NCBI GenBank assembly: GCA_017548525.1
Contig: JAFYZV010000171.1
Span: forward strand, 1 to 54,591
Source of the DNA: Prevotella sp.
GTDB taxonomy: Bacteria; Bacteroidota; Bacteroidia; Bacteroidales; Bacteroidaceae
Length of the DNA: 54,591 nt
Direction of reading: 5' to 3'
Shown here: positions 34,320-42,154 of the stretch, piece by piece
Layout of the letters: every line of letters starts with the position of its first letter
Numbering within the stretch: position 1 is the stretch's first letter
Program-made: the position numbers and the translations under genes
Notes under the pieces: generated by a model
Seen by the model: only the letters and a program-made list of their open reading frames with translations
Databases searched by the model: none
Told to the model about the DNA's origin: nothing

Positions 34320-34338
34320 CTTAAGAGGGATGATGAAC

Positions 34339-35478
34339 TTATTTTTTCAAGTGTCTGTAATATTCGCAGGCTGCCAAGAGGAATGCTCCTGTACCGAAAT
34401 TAGTCACAGACTTTTGATTTACCACCTGCCCAGGTATGGCCTTCTCGCCGATGGGTTGTACATAACCCACCGTGCCATCGGGTTGTAAGGCGATGGTGGC
34501 GAGATATTCCCATGCCTTATCCACCACGGGTTGGTACACTTTCTTCTTCAAGAATCCATGGTTGATGCCCCATTGCAGACCATAGCAGAAAAGGGCGGTG
34601 CCAGAAGTCTCACGTCCAGGGGCTTGTTCGGGGTCGAGCATGGAACGTGTCCAGTAACCTTCATCCTGTTGGCAATCTGCTACGGCTTTGGCTTGTTTCT
34701 TGTAGAAAGCGATATATTCTTTGCGGTGTTTGTCTTTCTTGGGGAGGTCTTTGAGTACTTTGGCAAAAGCCGCCAATACCCATCCGTCGCCCCTTGCCCA
34801 AAAGTCCTTCTTACCCGCTGCGGTCTTGTGTTGCGGAAAGACATATTTGCCATCGCGGAAATAGAGTCCTGTTTCCTCGTCATACATGATGCTATTGGAA
34901 TACGACCAGTTCTCATACATCTTGTCAAGATACTTCGTGTCGCCCGTCATCTTATACATCTTCGTCATCACGGGCATCACCATGTAGAGGGCATCAGCCC
35001 ACCACCAGTAATCATTGGCATCGGAATATGCCTCATAACCCATCACCTCCTTGGCGCGAGCCACCCATTGATACACATCGCTTGTCTCTCCAAACTCCCC
35101 TGCTGCGGCATATAGGTCGAGGAACGTCTGGAAACAAATCTGCCAGTCGCCAAACAACACGTGTTGCATCGACTCGCCGTATTGCTGGTAGAGCCATTTC
35201 GACTTGTCTGTCTCACGTGCTCCTTGCCACAAATTTTTCTCTCCCCATGCCTTGGAGTAGTCAAACCACTCTTGGTTCTTGAATAACAAGCAAGCCTCCA
35301 CGTTGCCCGTGTGATAAACTGCTGGATCCCAGAAAGAGCGTTCTTGTTGGGGGTGGTTCTTTTGCCATGTGTCATTGACGCGTGAAATGATGTTGGCAAC
35401 TTCTGCCTTATTCCAATCTTTTGCAAGGAGAACAGAGCCACTTGCGAGGACGAATGCCAGGATAAATAGTCGTTTCAT
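34339..35478 (-). CDS. GH105 family unsaturated rhamnogalacturonyl hydrolase
   Basis: 379 residues with a signal peptide (MKRLFILAFVLASGSVLLA). The (alpha/alpha)6 barrel of GH105 is recognisable: NDYWWWADALYMVMPVMTKMYKMTGD, KDFWARGDGWVLAAFAKVL and GRETSGTALFCYGLQWGI. These enzymes remove unsaturated uronic acid from oligosaccharides made by pectin lyases, especially of rhamnogalacturonan I, in the periplasm. Asp residues in WWADAL and RGDGWV are the expected catalytic region. A promoter with TTTG, 21 bases and TATTTTTG (35505-35537 on the minus strand) precedes it. No lyase or SusC/SusD genes are adjacent, so it stands outside a full utilisation locus. Confidence 0.9.
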   Translation of the reverse strand: MKRLFILAFVLASGSVLLAKDWNKAEVANIISRVNDTWQKNHPQQERSFWDPAVYHTGNVEACLLFKNQEWFDYSKAWGEKNLWQGARETDKSKWLYQQYGESMQHVLFGDWQICFQTFLDLYAAAGEFGETSDVYQWVARAKEVMGYEAYSDANDYWWWADALYMVMPVMTKMYKMTGDTKYLDKMYENWSYSNSIMYDEETGLYFRDGKYVFPQHKTAAGKKDFWARGDGWVLAAFAKVLKDLPKKDKHRKEYIAFYKKQAKAVADCQQDEGYWTRSMLDPEQAPGRETSGTALFCYGLQWGINHGFLKKKVYQPVVDKAWEYLATIALQPDGTVGYVQPIGEKAIPGQVVNQKSVTNFGTGAFLLAACEYYRHLKK

Positions 35479-35504
35479 GATGTCTTGGTTTTGATTGTTG
35501 TATG

Positions 35505-35537
35505 CAAAAATAAGGAAAATTTGCTGATATATGCAAA
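35505..35537 (-). promoter_or_regulatory. Promoter of the GH105 gene
   Basis: TTTG (35537-35534), 21 bases, then TATTTTTG (35512-35505) on the minus strand. Predicted +1 is about 35498, leader about 20 bases. Confidence 0.65.
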
Positions 35538-35846
35538 TTACATAGTCACTTTTGTATGATTTGGCTCATTTTTTCGATTTTTATTCGTATATCTGCGGAT
35601 TCTTGAAGAAGAAATATGGTTTATTTCTATGATTTGGAAAAGTATGTATCAATGAATAATGATTGATAAATCATGGTATAGATGCTCATTACACTTTCAA
35701 CGAATGCGGTGCCACTCTATTCACTTTAGCAAACAACCTCTTTATGCGAAAGCAAGGCTTACAAAAACTGCAAGCCTTGCTAAATGGTTATTCATCTCAT
35801 GCGGAAACATATCTACATGGATGGAAAAAAACAAAATGTTCGAAAT
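35538..35846. other. Intergenic region with a terminator-like hairpin
   Basis: About 310 bases between the GH105 promoter and the stop of the LRR protein. AGCAAGGCTT (35751-35760) pairs perfectly with AAGCCTTGCT (35772-35781) across an 11-base loop. It lies 66 bases past the LRR gene stop and is probably its terminator. No gene was seen. Confidence 0.55.
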
Positions 35847-37622
35847 TTATTGCCCCAGGATGAGGTTAACGAGCATCACCACGTCATTGATATTCACTTG
35901 GCCGTCGCCGTTGACATCTGCACCCTTGGGAGAGAATACTACCATCATCTTGGAGTTTTCACGAATCATAGTCGTCAATTGGTTGTTACTTACGGACTTG
36001 GTGACATCTAATCCGTCGAGAAGTACTCGATTCAACTGGTAACCCTCCTCTGGAGTGAAAACAAAGGTGTTGGTCATGCTATCATAAACATTTGTCTCAC
36101 CTATGTCATTTGTAAAGTCGGTATTATTGTTGATGGTGACTTTACCGTGGTCAGTACAAGCAATGGTCAAAGGGGTGAAAGTAATCATTTCCTTAATGTT
36201 GGTGAATCTGTTCCAATCGGGTGTCGATCGATAAGTGTCTACCAAGCCCTTTGGAACATATAGCGTGGCTCTACTGCATCCATTGAAGGCTTCGCTTCCT
36301 GTTTCAAACACATCTGTGATATAGGAAGTAACAGAGGTTAGGTAGAGAGCATTTGAGAATGCTGATGCCCCGATAGACTTGACGGACTTTGGAATGACAA
36401 GAGATTTCAAATACCAGCAACCACCGAAAGCGGTTGTTCCGATGGTCTCGACGGAATTACCAAGGGTGAGGGAGGTTATGCCGTAGCAGCCTCCGAAAGC
36501 ATACGGACAAATTTCGGTAACAGTATTAGGAATGACCACTGTAGATAGTTTCCTACAAGCTTGAAAAGAAGCCTCGCCAATTGATGTGATAGAGTTCCCA
36601 AAAGTTATGGAGGTAAGATTTACGCATTGATCAAAGGTGAGTCTCCCCGTAGAAGTGAGGGAGTTTCCAAAAGTTACTGATGTTAGGTCTTTGCAACTTC
36701 CGAAAGCATACAATCCGATGCTTTTGACGGAATTAGGGATGGTAATTGAGGTTAGGCCGCTTCGGTTGAAAAATGCGTACTGCTCGATGTGAGTAACGGT
36801 ATTCGGTATAATAGTATTCCTGCATCCGAAGAATAGCGTGTTCGTGCTTGTCTCGATGACGGCGTTGCAATTATTTTGGGAGTTATAGTACTCGTTACCG
36901 TCTTCCACGATGATGCTTTCCAAGTTCACACAACCAGCGAAAGAGTTATAGGACATTGAGGTAACACTCTTAGGGATGAACAACGATGTCAATTCTGGGA
37001 GGTTCTGAAATGCAAGTTCGCCAATGGTGACGACGGAATTACCCAAAGATAGGGATTGAATGGCAGTGCAGTCCTGAAATGCCCATCTGCCGATATAAGT
37101 TACAGAATTCGGGATGGTCACCGATGTCAACCCTGTGCAGTTTTTAAATGTATTAGCCCCAATGGCTGTAACGCTATTCGGGATATCTATCGAGGTTAGA
37201 CCAGAACAACCCATGAAAGCCTCTGAGCTGATACTGGTTAATGATTCAGGGAGTGACACGGATGTTAAGCTCGTGCAATAATAAAAAGGTGCCCACCCCA
37301 TAGAGGTGACGGTATTAGGTATCGTCACCGAAGTAATACCCTGGCAGCTTCCAAGGGCATAATCGCCAATGTTAATCACCTGATAGCCATTGGCTGAGGA
37401 TGGGATGTTGATTTCGCCCACATAGTCATCGTAGGAATAGCTTGGTCCCCAAGCATCATGCGTCTCCTTTGAGGTTACTTCACAGGTCTTGTCTTTCTCG
37501 CTAATGACGTTGTAGTAAATCGTGACACCATCTTCATTGGCTTCACAGAAGTCATAGGCGTAAATAGGAGCAGCACAAAAGAGGATTGCCAACAAAAGGA
37601 TTCCTTTAATTAAATTTTTCAT
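35847..37622 (-). CDS. BspA-type leucine-rich repeat surface protein with dockerin-like end
   Basis: 591 residues with a signal peptide (MKNLIKGILLLAILFCAAPIYA). From about residue 70 to 460 there are around fifteen LRR_5 repeats of the type SVTIPNSVTYIGRWAFQDC, as in the Treponema and Bacteroides BspA proteins that bind host or bacterial surfaces. A short Ig-like segment follows (EGYQLNRVLLDGLDV). The last 25 residues, ADVNGDGQVNINDVVMLVN and onward, form a single dockerin half with one calcium loop. That end resembles the one on the CotH protein at 6479-10186. A -7 box (37729-37736, TATATTTG on the minus strand) lies about 105 bases upstream. Adhesion is the usual role of the family, but the ligand is unknown. 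Confidence 0.88.
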   Translation of the reverse strand: MKNLIKGILLLAILFCAAPIYAYDFCEANEDGVTIYYNVISEKDKTCEVTSKETHDAWGPSYSYDDYVGEINIPSSANGYQVINIGDYALGSCQGITSVTIPNTVTSMGWAPFYYCTSLTSVSLPESLTSISSEAFMGCSGLTSIDIPNSVTAIGANTFKNCTGLTSVTIPNSVTYIGRWAFQDCTAIQSLSLGNSVVTIGELAFQNLPELTSLFIPKSVTSMSYNSFAGCVNLESIIVEDGNEYYNSQNNCNAVIETSTNTLFFGCRNTIIPNTVTHIEQYAFFNRSGLTSITIPNSVKSIGLYAFGSCKDLTSVTFGNSLTSTGRLTFDQCVNLTSITFGNSITSIGEASFQACRKLSTVVIPNTVTEICPYAFGGCYGITSLTLGNSVETIGTTAFGGCWYLKSLVIPKSVKSIGASAFSNALYLTSVTSYITDVFETGSEAFNGCSRATLYVPKGLVDTYRSTPDWNRFTNIKEMITFTPLTIACTDHGKVTINNNTDFTNDIGETNVYDSMTNTFVFTPEEGYQLNRVLLDGLDVTKSVSNNQLTTMIRENSKMMVVFSPKGADVNGDGQVNINDVVMLVNLILGQ

Positions 37623-38147
37623 GATAGTAATATTTAAAAGTGAATATCATTCAAAGGGAAAAGGTCAAATAAGCTGCCAATTGCTGCTGCCACTGCTCCG
37701 ACAGACCTTAAATGTCCTTTTCTGAATGCAAATATACGAAATATTTTGCTATTGGATAAACCTGGAAGTAGAAATAGTGGGTACTCTATCACATAATCTA
37801 TGCCTTTAGGTTGCCAATCCGTAGCTTACTGACTGTCCAAGTTATGCTTGAAATAACCAGTTCTATGCTTAGAGTTATCAGTTCAATGCTTGGAGTAACC
37901 AGTTCTATGCTTGGAATAATCAGATCTATGTTTGGGATGAAAGGGTAGCGTCAACGGGAACAAATGCCGCTTTTGCAAGTTTTTGCCTATAGCCAAAATA
38001 AATAGGAAATGATAGTGTCTAAGTGCGTATGGAGCTGGTGTTTCAACCCAACATTTTTCTGGAAAAAGGGAAAAAATGTGTGAAAACAAATGGTTTTATG
38101 CTGTTTTTCCCTATCTTTGCATCTGTAATCCTATGGAATAGTAACAA
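37623..38147. other. Divergent intergenic region with promoters and a 21-bp tandem repeat
   Basis: About 525 bases. It contains the LRR gene -7 box (37729-37736, minus), the tandem repeat at 37843-37937 and the GTPase operon -7 box TATCTTTG (38112-38119, plus, predicted +1 about 38126). The open frame at 37883-38089 on the minus strand ends within the repeat and is not convincing. Confidence 0.6.
37843..37937. repeat. 21-bp tandem repeat, four and a half copies
   Basis: Consensus TATGCTTGGAATAACCAGTTC, with copies starting at 37843, 37864, 37885 and 37906 and a partial copy from 37927. Copies differ at several positions. It is intergenic between divergent genes. Confidence 0.85.
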
Positions 38148-39920
38148 ATGCCCATGAAGAAACTTGAAGCTATATCTCGCCAACTGATAGAACTGACCCG
38201 AGAGGTCGCGCCAAAATTGCCCGAGGGGGAGGTGAAGACTAACCTCCAGCGGTTGGCTCGCCGCTCGATGGAATACAAGAACGGATCGTTTATCATGCTC
38301 GTGGTAGGTCCTGTGAAGTCGGGAAAGTCCACGTTGGTCAACTTGTTGGCGCATCGGTTTGTGAGTCCCACGGATAAGTTGGAATGCACTGTGCGCCCCT
38401 CCATCATCTCTAATGTGGACGATGAGCGAGATTGCAGGATAGATGTCTATCGCTCGAAGGTGGATGGAAGGAAGGCGGAAGACCTCGACCTCATCGTTGA
38501 CAAGCTCCGAGGCATCATGCCCGATGACGCCGAGGTAGAGCGTTTTTTGGAGAAAGAGTCCTTCGCGCTGACGGAGGACAATATCAAGGAGGTGATTTTC
38601 CCATCGTATAATAAGGGGGACCGTACCGTTATCACCTCCATCACCACCACGGGGAGCAAGTTGTTGCGCAATGATGATGAGGCAGGGGAGGGCAAGATTT
38701 TCCTCGTAGACATGCCAGGATTTGACGGTAACAACGTGAACATCGAGAATGACCCCCTTTATGAGGCTATCTCCAAGCGTGTTGACTTGATTTTGTTTGT
38801 GCATAGTTCGGTGTCGGCATTTAACGTCACTTCCGCCAAATACCTCGACAAGTTGAGGGAATACAACGAGAGCGTACCCGTGTATCTCATCCACAATGTA
38901 TTCGACTCGTCTTATTGGCGCGATGAAGGCGACCGCCAGCGAGACGTGGAGCGTCAGGCACAGAAAGAGTATGATGAGATTCGTCGTAAGGGTTTCAATA
39001 TCGAACCTGATTTTATCAGCTGTGTAAACTTGGGAAAGGTAACGGATTTCACCGATGGGACGGGAAAGTTCAAGGCGGATTTCAACGGCGAGTTGAGTGC
39101 CGAGCAAGTGGAGTTTGCCAAGATTGAGCAGAAACTCTATGACAAGATTACGACCAACATCAGCGAGTTGCGGTTGAAGAGATGCCTCGACCGTACGTCC
39201 CAATTCCGTGAAAGCCTGTTGACGCTGCTCCAAGAGAAAGGCAAGGGGCTCCGTGTGAAGAAAGACGATTATGACCTTTTGGGTCAATGGCTTGAGCATA
39301 TCGGGCAGGAATTGTCGATTACCGATGCGGAATTGGATGACATCGTGAGTGCCACGACCTCACAAGCCCCTGTGTCGGTCTTCGACTCGGAGATAGACAG
39401 CCGCATCAATAGTTCTGAGAGTATGGGTCAATGTCTTGAGCGATTGGAGCGACTTGCCAACAAGTATTTCTCTGACGTGAACACATTTCTCTCCGAAAAC
39501 CTTTTCCAGCGGTATAAGACCAAAGCTGCCGACTTTACCCGTCGAATCGATGAGCGTCTTATTTCTGGCATAGAGTCGCCTAATATGGAAAAGGTGTCGA
39601 TTGCCATCGAGGAAAGGTTGACACGGGATGAACTCAGACAATATGTGAAACGCAATGCCTGGTGGAAACAGATGTTCGCCATGCCATTGAGCGTGGAGGT
39701 GGTGCGCGATGCCGTTCGCAAGATGAAGAAAGATCTTACAAGCCACAACACCATGAAGAATCTCATCAAGGATGAGGTGCATGCCACGGAGAAGGTATAT
39801 ATTGAACAGCTCTTGACATCGTTTGAAGGCATCAGGGAAAGCCTCATCAGCCGTGAGGACCTTGATTCGCTTGATACCCTCGATAACCTTAGTGCTCGTC
39901 TTTCAAACATCATTATGTAG
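38148..39920 (+). CDS. Dynamin-like large GTPase
   Basis: 590 residues. GTPase motifs: P-loop GPVKSGKST at residues 54-62, a G2-type Thr in ECTVRPS near 81, DMPGFD at 188-193 and an unusual G4, LIHNVFD, at about 247-253. A long helical region follows, with charged coiled-coil-like segments (for example KKDDYDLLGQWLEHIGQEL and ERLERLANKYF). Together this is the layout of bacterial dynamin-like proteins, which bind and remodel membranes. No membrane helix is present in the protein itself. The stop is 2 bases before the next gene, which encodes a membrane protein, so the two probably form a complex. The start could be ATG 38148 or 38154. The relation to DynA, LeoA or YcjX families cannot be settled by eye. 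Confidence 0.8.
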   Translation: MPMKKLEAISRQLIELTREVAPKLPEGEVKTNLQRLARRSMEYKNGSFIMLVVGPVKSGKSTLVNLLAHRFVSPTDKLECTVRPSIISNVDDERDCRIDVYRSKVDGRKAEDLDLIVDKLRGIMPDDAEVERFLEKESFALTEDNIKEVIFPSYNKGDRTVITSITTTGSKLLRNDDEAGEGKIFLVDMPGFDGNNVNIENDPLYEAISKRVDLILFVHSSVSAFNVTSAKYLDKLREYNESVPVYLIHNVFDSSYWRDEGDRQRDVERQAQKEYDEIRRKGFNIEPDFISCVNLGKVTDFTDGTGKFKADFNGELSAEQVEFAKIEQKLYDKITTNISELRLKRCLDRTSQFRESLLTLLQEKGKGLRVKKDDYDLLGQWLEHIGQELSITDAELDDIVSATTSQAPVSVFDSEIDSRINSSESMGQCLERLERLANKYFSDVNTFLSENLFQRYKTKAADFTRRIDERLISGIESPNMEKVSIAIEERLTRDELRQYVKRNAWWKQMFAMPLSVEVVRDAVRKMKKDLTSHNTMKNLIKDEVHATEKVYIEQLLTSFEGIRESLISREDLDSLDTLDNLSARLSNIIM

Positions 39921-39922
39921 CC

Positions 39923-40960
39923 ATGAAACGTAATCTCTTTCTTATTGTGTCCATCTTTATAGGCGTGTTTGTCATCATGCTTACCAGCGATATTATCACC
40001 ATTGGTGAGAAATTGTCGCGTCTGACACATTTTGCATATGCAGAATATATCTTTTATGCGATTATCTTGTTGGTATTCGTTTACATCATTATCGTACCAA
40101 TTTATAAAATCCACCATGCCCCAGCGTTTCCACAACTGATGATAGATGTTGACACCAACAACATGACTGATGAGTCGAGGCAGAAATTGGTGAGTTTCGG
40201 AAATCGGTTAGTGCGCCATTGCGACTATATCCCAGCCGAGGAACGCAAGGAATACCAGCGGCAGTTGGCGCAATCATTAGAGTGTTACCACGATGATGAG
40301 GACTTGGTGAGAATCGTGCAAGAGGAATTGGATCATCGGTATAAGACCATCAAGTCACATATCCACGAATGGTCAAAGACGGTCTTTATGATTACCGCCT
40401 TATGCCAAAGCGGCAAGATTGATGCCCTGACCTCGATGGTCATCAATTTCCGTATGATAGGCGACCTCATCCGTTGCTCGGGCTTCAAGCCCACCCATCG
40501 GCAGTTGTTTAACCAATACGCTCGTATCTTGGTGACATCGCTTTTCAGTTATTACATTTCCAACTCGCTCTCTAATTTCGATGACATCACCATCCCATTG
40601 GGTGATGCGGTCAATAATGCCGATGTGGATGCATTCTCGGAGACGGAGTTCCTCGGTAGTGTTTCCAGTTTGAAGATTTCTGGTATCATTCCCGCATCAA
40701 TTATTGATGGTGCGTTGAACACGCTCATTACCTTGCGAATCGGCTATGTCACGCTTTCCTACTTGAAGAAAGGCAGCGAGGCATTGAAAGGGAAATCGGG
40801 CGTGCGTGTGAGAAGATATGCCATGCTCGATTCTGCCAAGGCTTTGGGCGAGATTGCCAAAGACTCCACCGTGTCGAGCGTCCAGTTCCTTGGGGCGAAG
40901 ATTACCGAGTTGCTTACGGGTGCCAAGCCTTCTACCGTTACCTCTCAACCTTCCCTTTAA
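39923..40960 (+). CDS. Membrane protein with DUF697/YcjF-like C-terminal domain
   Basis: 345 residues. Two hydrophobic segments near the N-terminus (FLIVSIFIGVFVIMLTSDII and EYIFYAIILLVFVYIIIVPIY) should place it in the inner membrane. A middle helical part follows, with ERKEYQRQLAQSLECYHDD. The C-terminal region NQYARILVTSLFSYYISNSL and GIIPASIIDGALNTLITLRIGY resembles the DUF697 family. In E. coli, YcjF (DUF697) is coded next to the GTPase YcjX, and this pair has the same logic. The gene is nearly contiguous with the GTPase (2 bases apart). The DUF697 call is by resemblance only. Confidence 0.65.
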   Translation: MKRNLFLIVSIFIGVFVIMLTSDIITIGEKLSRLTHFAYAEYIFYAIILLVFVYIIIVPIYKIHHAPAFPQLMIDVDTNNMTDESRQKLVSFGNRLVRHCDYIPAEERKEYQRQLAQSLECYHDDEDLVRIVQEELDHRYKTIKSHIHEWSKTVFMITALCQSGKIDALTSMVINFRMIGDLIRCSGFKPTHRQLFNQYARILVTSLFSYYISNSLSNFDDITIPLGDAVNNADVDAFSETEFLGSVSSLKISGIIPASIIDGALNTLITLRIGYVTLSYLKKGSEALKGKSGVRVRRYAMLDSAKALGEIAKDSTVSSVQFLGAKITELLTGAKPSTVTSQPSL

Positions 40961-40984
40961 CCCCATTAATCCCATTAAATAGCC

Positions 40985-41974
40985 ATGGCTTTATCGAAGC
41001 AATATCCCGACCTGTGGGTCAACAAGACAATCATGTATGTTCATGGCTTCGCCTCTTCTGCCCAATCGGGAACAGTAAGACGTATCCGTGATACTTTTCC
41101 GCAAGCAAAAGTCATCGCCCATGACCTTCCCATCCATCCTGAAGAAGCCATGGCGTTGTTGCGACGGGTGTGTGGGGAGCAAAAGCCAGACCTCATCATT
41201 GGCACTTCCATGGGTGGCATGTATACGGAAATGCTTTATGGCTATGACCGAATCTTGGTGAACCCTGCCTTCCAGATGGGCGAGACCATGCATGAGCATG
41301 GCTTGACGGGTAAGCAGGTTTTTATGAATCCACGCCAAGACGGTGTTCAGGAATTCATTGTAACCAAGGCGTTGGTTAAGGAATACAAGGACATGACCAC
41401 GCATTGTTTCGCCCAGGTGGATGATAGAGAGCGACGGCGCGTATGGGGATTGTTTGGCGATGAGGACACGTTGGTGCATACCTTCGACCTCTTTAGGCAA
41501 CACTATCCACAAGCTTTGCATTTCCATGGCGAGCATCGCATGACCGACCACTCTTTCTTTCATGGTATTGTGCCTGTGATGAGGTGGATTGACGATAGGC
41601 AGGAGGGGCGTGAGCGTCCCATCGTTTATATCCATGTGAATGCCATGATTGACTCGTATGGGAAACCCATGTCGTGCTTTAACAAGGCATACGAGATGTT
41701 GATAGAGAGATACAATGTGTATATCGTTGCTTCTGCCTCCACCAATAACCATAAGGGGTTGACAGATACGCAATTATGGATAGAACACTTTTTAAGTACC
41801 CCAGCCCATGACCGTGTCATTTTCACCAACCAAAAAGCCTTGCTTTATGGCGATTATTTCATCGATTCAGCCCCAGATGAAAATTTTATGGGGACAAATA
41901 TCACCTTTGGTAGTGATGAGATGAAGACGTGGGAGGAGGTCATTACGTTCTTCGATAGGCTTGGTGGGCAATAA
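40985..41974 (+). CDS. YqiA-like esterase fused to an inactivated HAD-like domain
   Basis: 329 residues. The N-terminal 200 residues are an alpha/beta hydrolase of the YqiA group: MYVHGFASSAQS, nucleophile Ser75 in IIGTSMGGMY, an acid in GDEDTLV (159-161) and His189 in MTDHSFF. Residues about 211-329 resemble the 5'(3')-deoxyribonucleotidase-like HAD fold (YNVYIVASAS, RVIFTNQKALLYGDYFID, TWEEVITFFDRL). The catalytic DxDG motif is replaced by YIHVNAMID, so the domain cannot act by the usual aspartyl-phosphate route. It starts 24 bases after the DUF697-like gene and likely belongs to that operon. A strong hairpin (42016-42051) ends the unit. Function unknown. Confidence 0.75.
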   Translation: MALSKQYPDLWVNKTIMYVHGFASSAQSGTVRRIRDTFPQAKVIAHDLPIHPEEAMALLRRVCGEQKPDLIIGTSMGGMYTEMLYGYDRILVNPAFQMGETMHEHGLTGKQVFMNPRQDGVQEFIVTKALVKEYKDMTTHCFAQVDDRERRRVWGLFGDEDTLVHTFDLFRQHYPQALHFHGEHRMTDHSFFHGIVPVMRWIDDRQEGRERPIVYIHVNAMIDSYGKPMSCFNKAYEMLIERYNVYIVASASTNNHKGLTDTQLWIEHFLSTPAHDRVIFTNQKALLYGDYFIDSAPDENFMGTNITFGSDEMKTWEEVITFFDRLGGQ

Positions 41975-42015
41975 AATATCCCTTTCCTTTCCTGTTTTTG
42001 CGGTGTATCATATTC

Positions 42016-42051
42016 ATTATGCCAAGTTTCCCATAAAAAACTTGGCATAAT
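42016..42051. terminator. Perfect 14-bp inverted repeat after the GTPase operon
   Basis: ATTATGCCAAGTTT (42016-42029) and its exact complement (42038-42051) with an 8-base loop. No T-run follows on the plus strand. It may be a terminator. Because the GH43 promoter box lies 40 bases further on, it could also be an operator site. Confidence 0.6.
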
Positions 42052-42090
42052 TGAAAATGTTTCCCATTTCGCCATGTTTTGATTATTCAT

Positions 42091-42098
42091 TATATTTG
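42091..42098 (+). promoter_or_regulatory. -7 box of the GH43 gene
   Basis: TATATTTG fits TAnnTTTG. Predicted +1 is about 42105, leaving a leader of about 50 bases before ATG 42155. Confidence 0.55.
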
Positions 42099-42154
42099 CA
42101 TCCAAACAATGTGTTTTTGGTATTGTGAATATAATTAAACACCTATATTGAGTT

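Larger units (their letters stand above)
33944..34338. other. Intergenic region holding a probable small RNA gene
   Basis: About 395 bases between the promoter side of the glycosyltransferase operon (minus strand) and the stop of the GH105 gene (minus strand). The plus strand carries a promoter box, a structured segment and an intrinsic terminator but no open frame of useful length. Confidence 0.6.

Noticed and set aside
37883-38089. 68-residue minus-strand frame in the divergent gap
   Set aside because: It ends within the 21-bp repeat, overlaps the GTPase promoter region and has no similarity to known proteins.
38043-39299. 418-residue open frame antisense to the GTPase gene
   Set aside because: The plus-strand frame shows P-loop and DMPG motifs; the antisense frame has no recognisable features.
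42016-42051. Classical terminator after the GTPase operon
   Set aside because: The stem is perfect but has no T-run, so it is only listed as a probable terminator, with an operator role left open.
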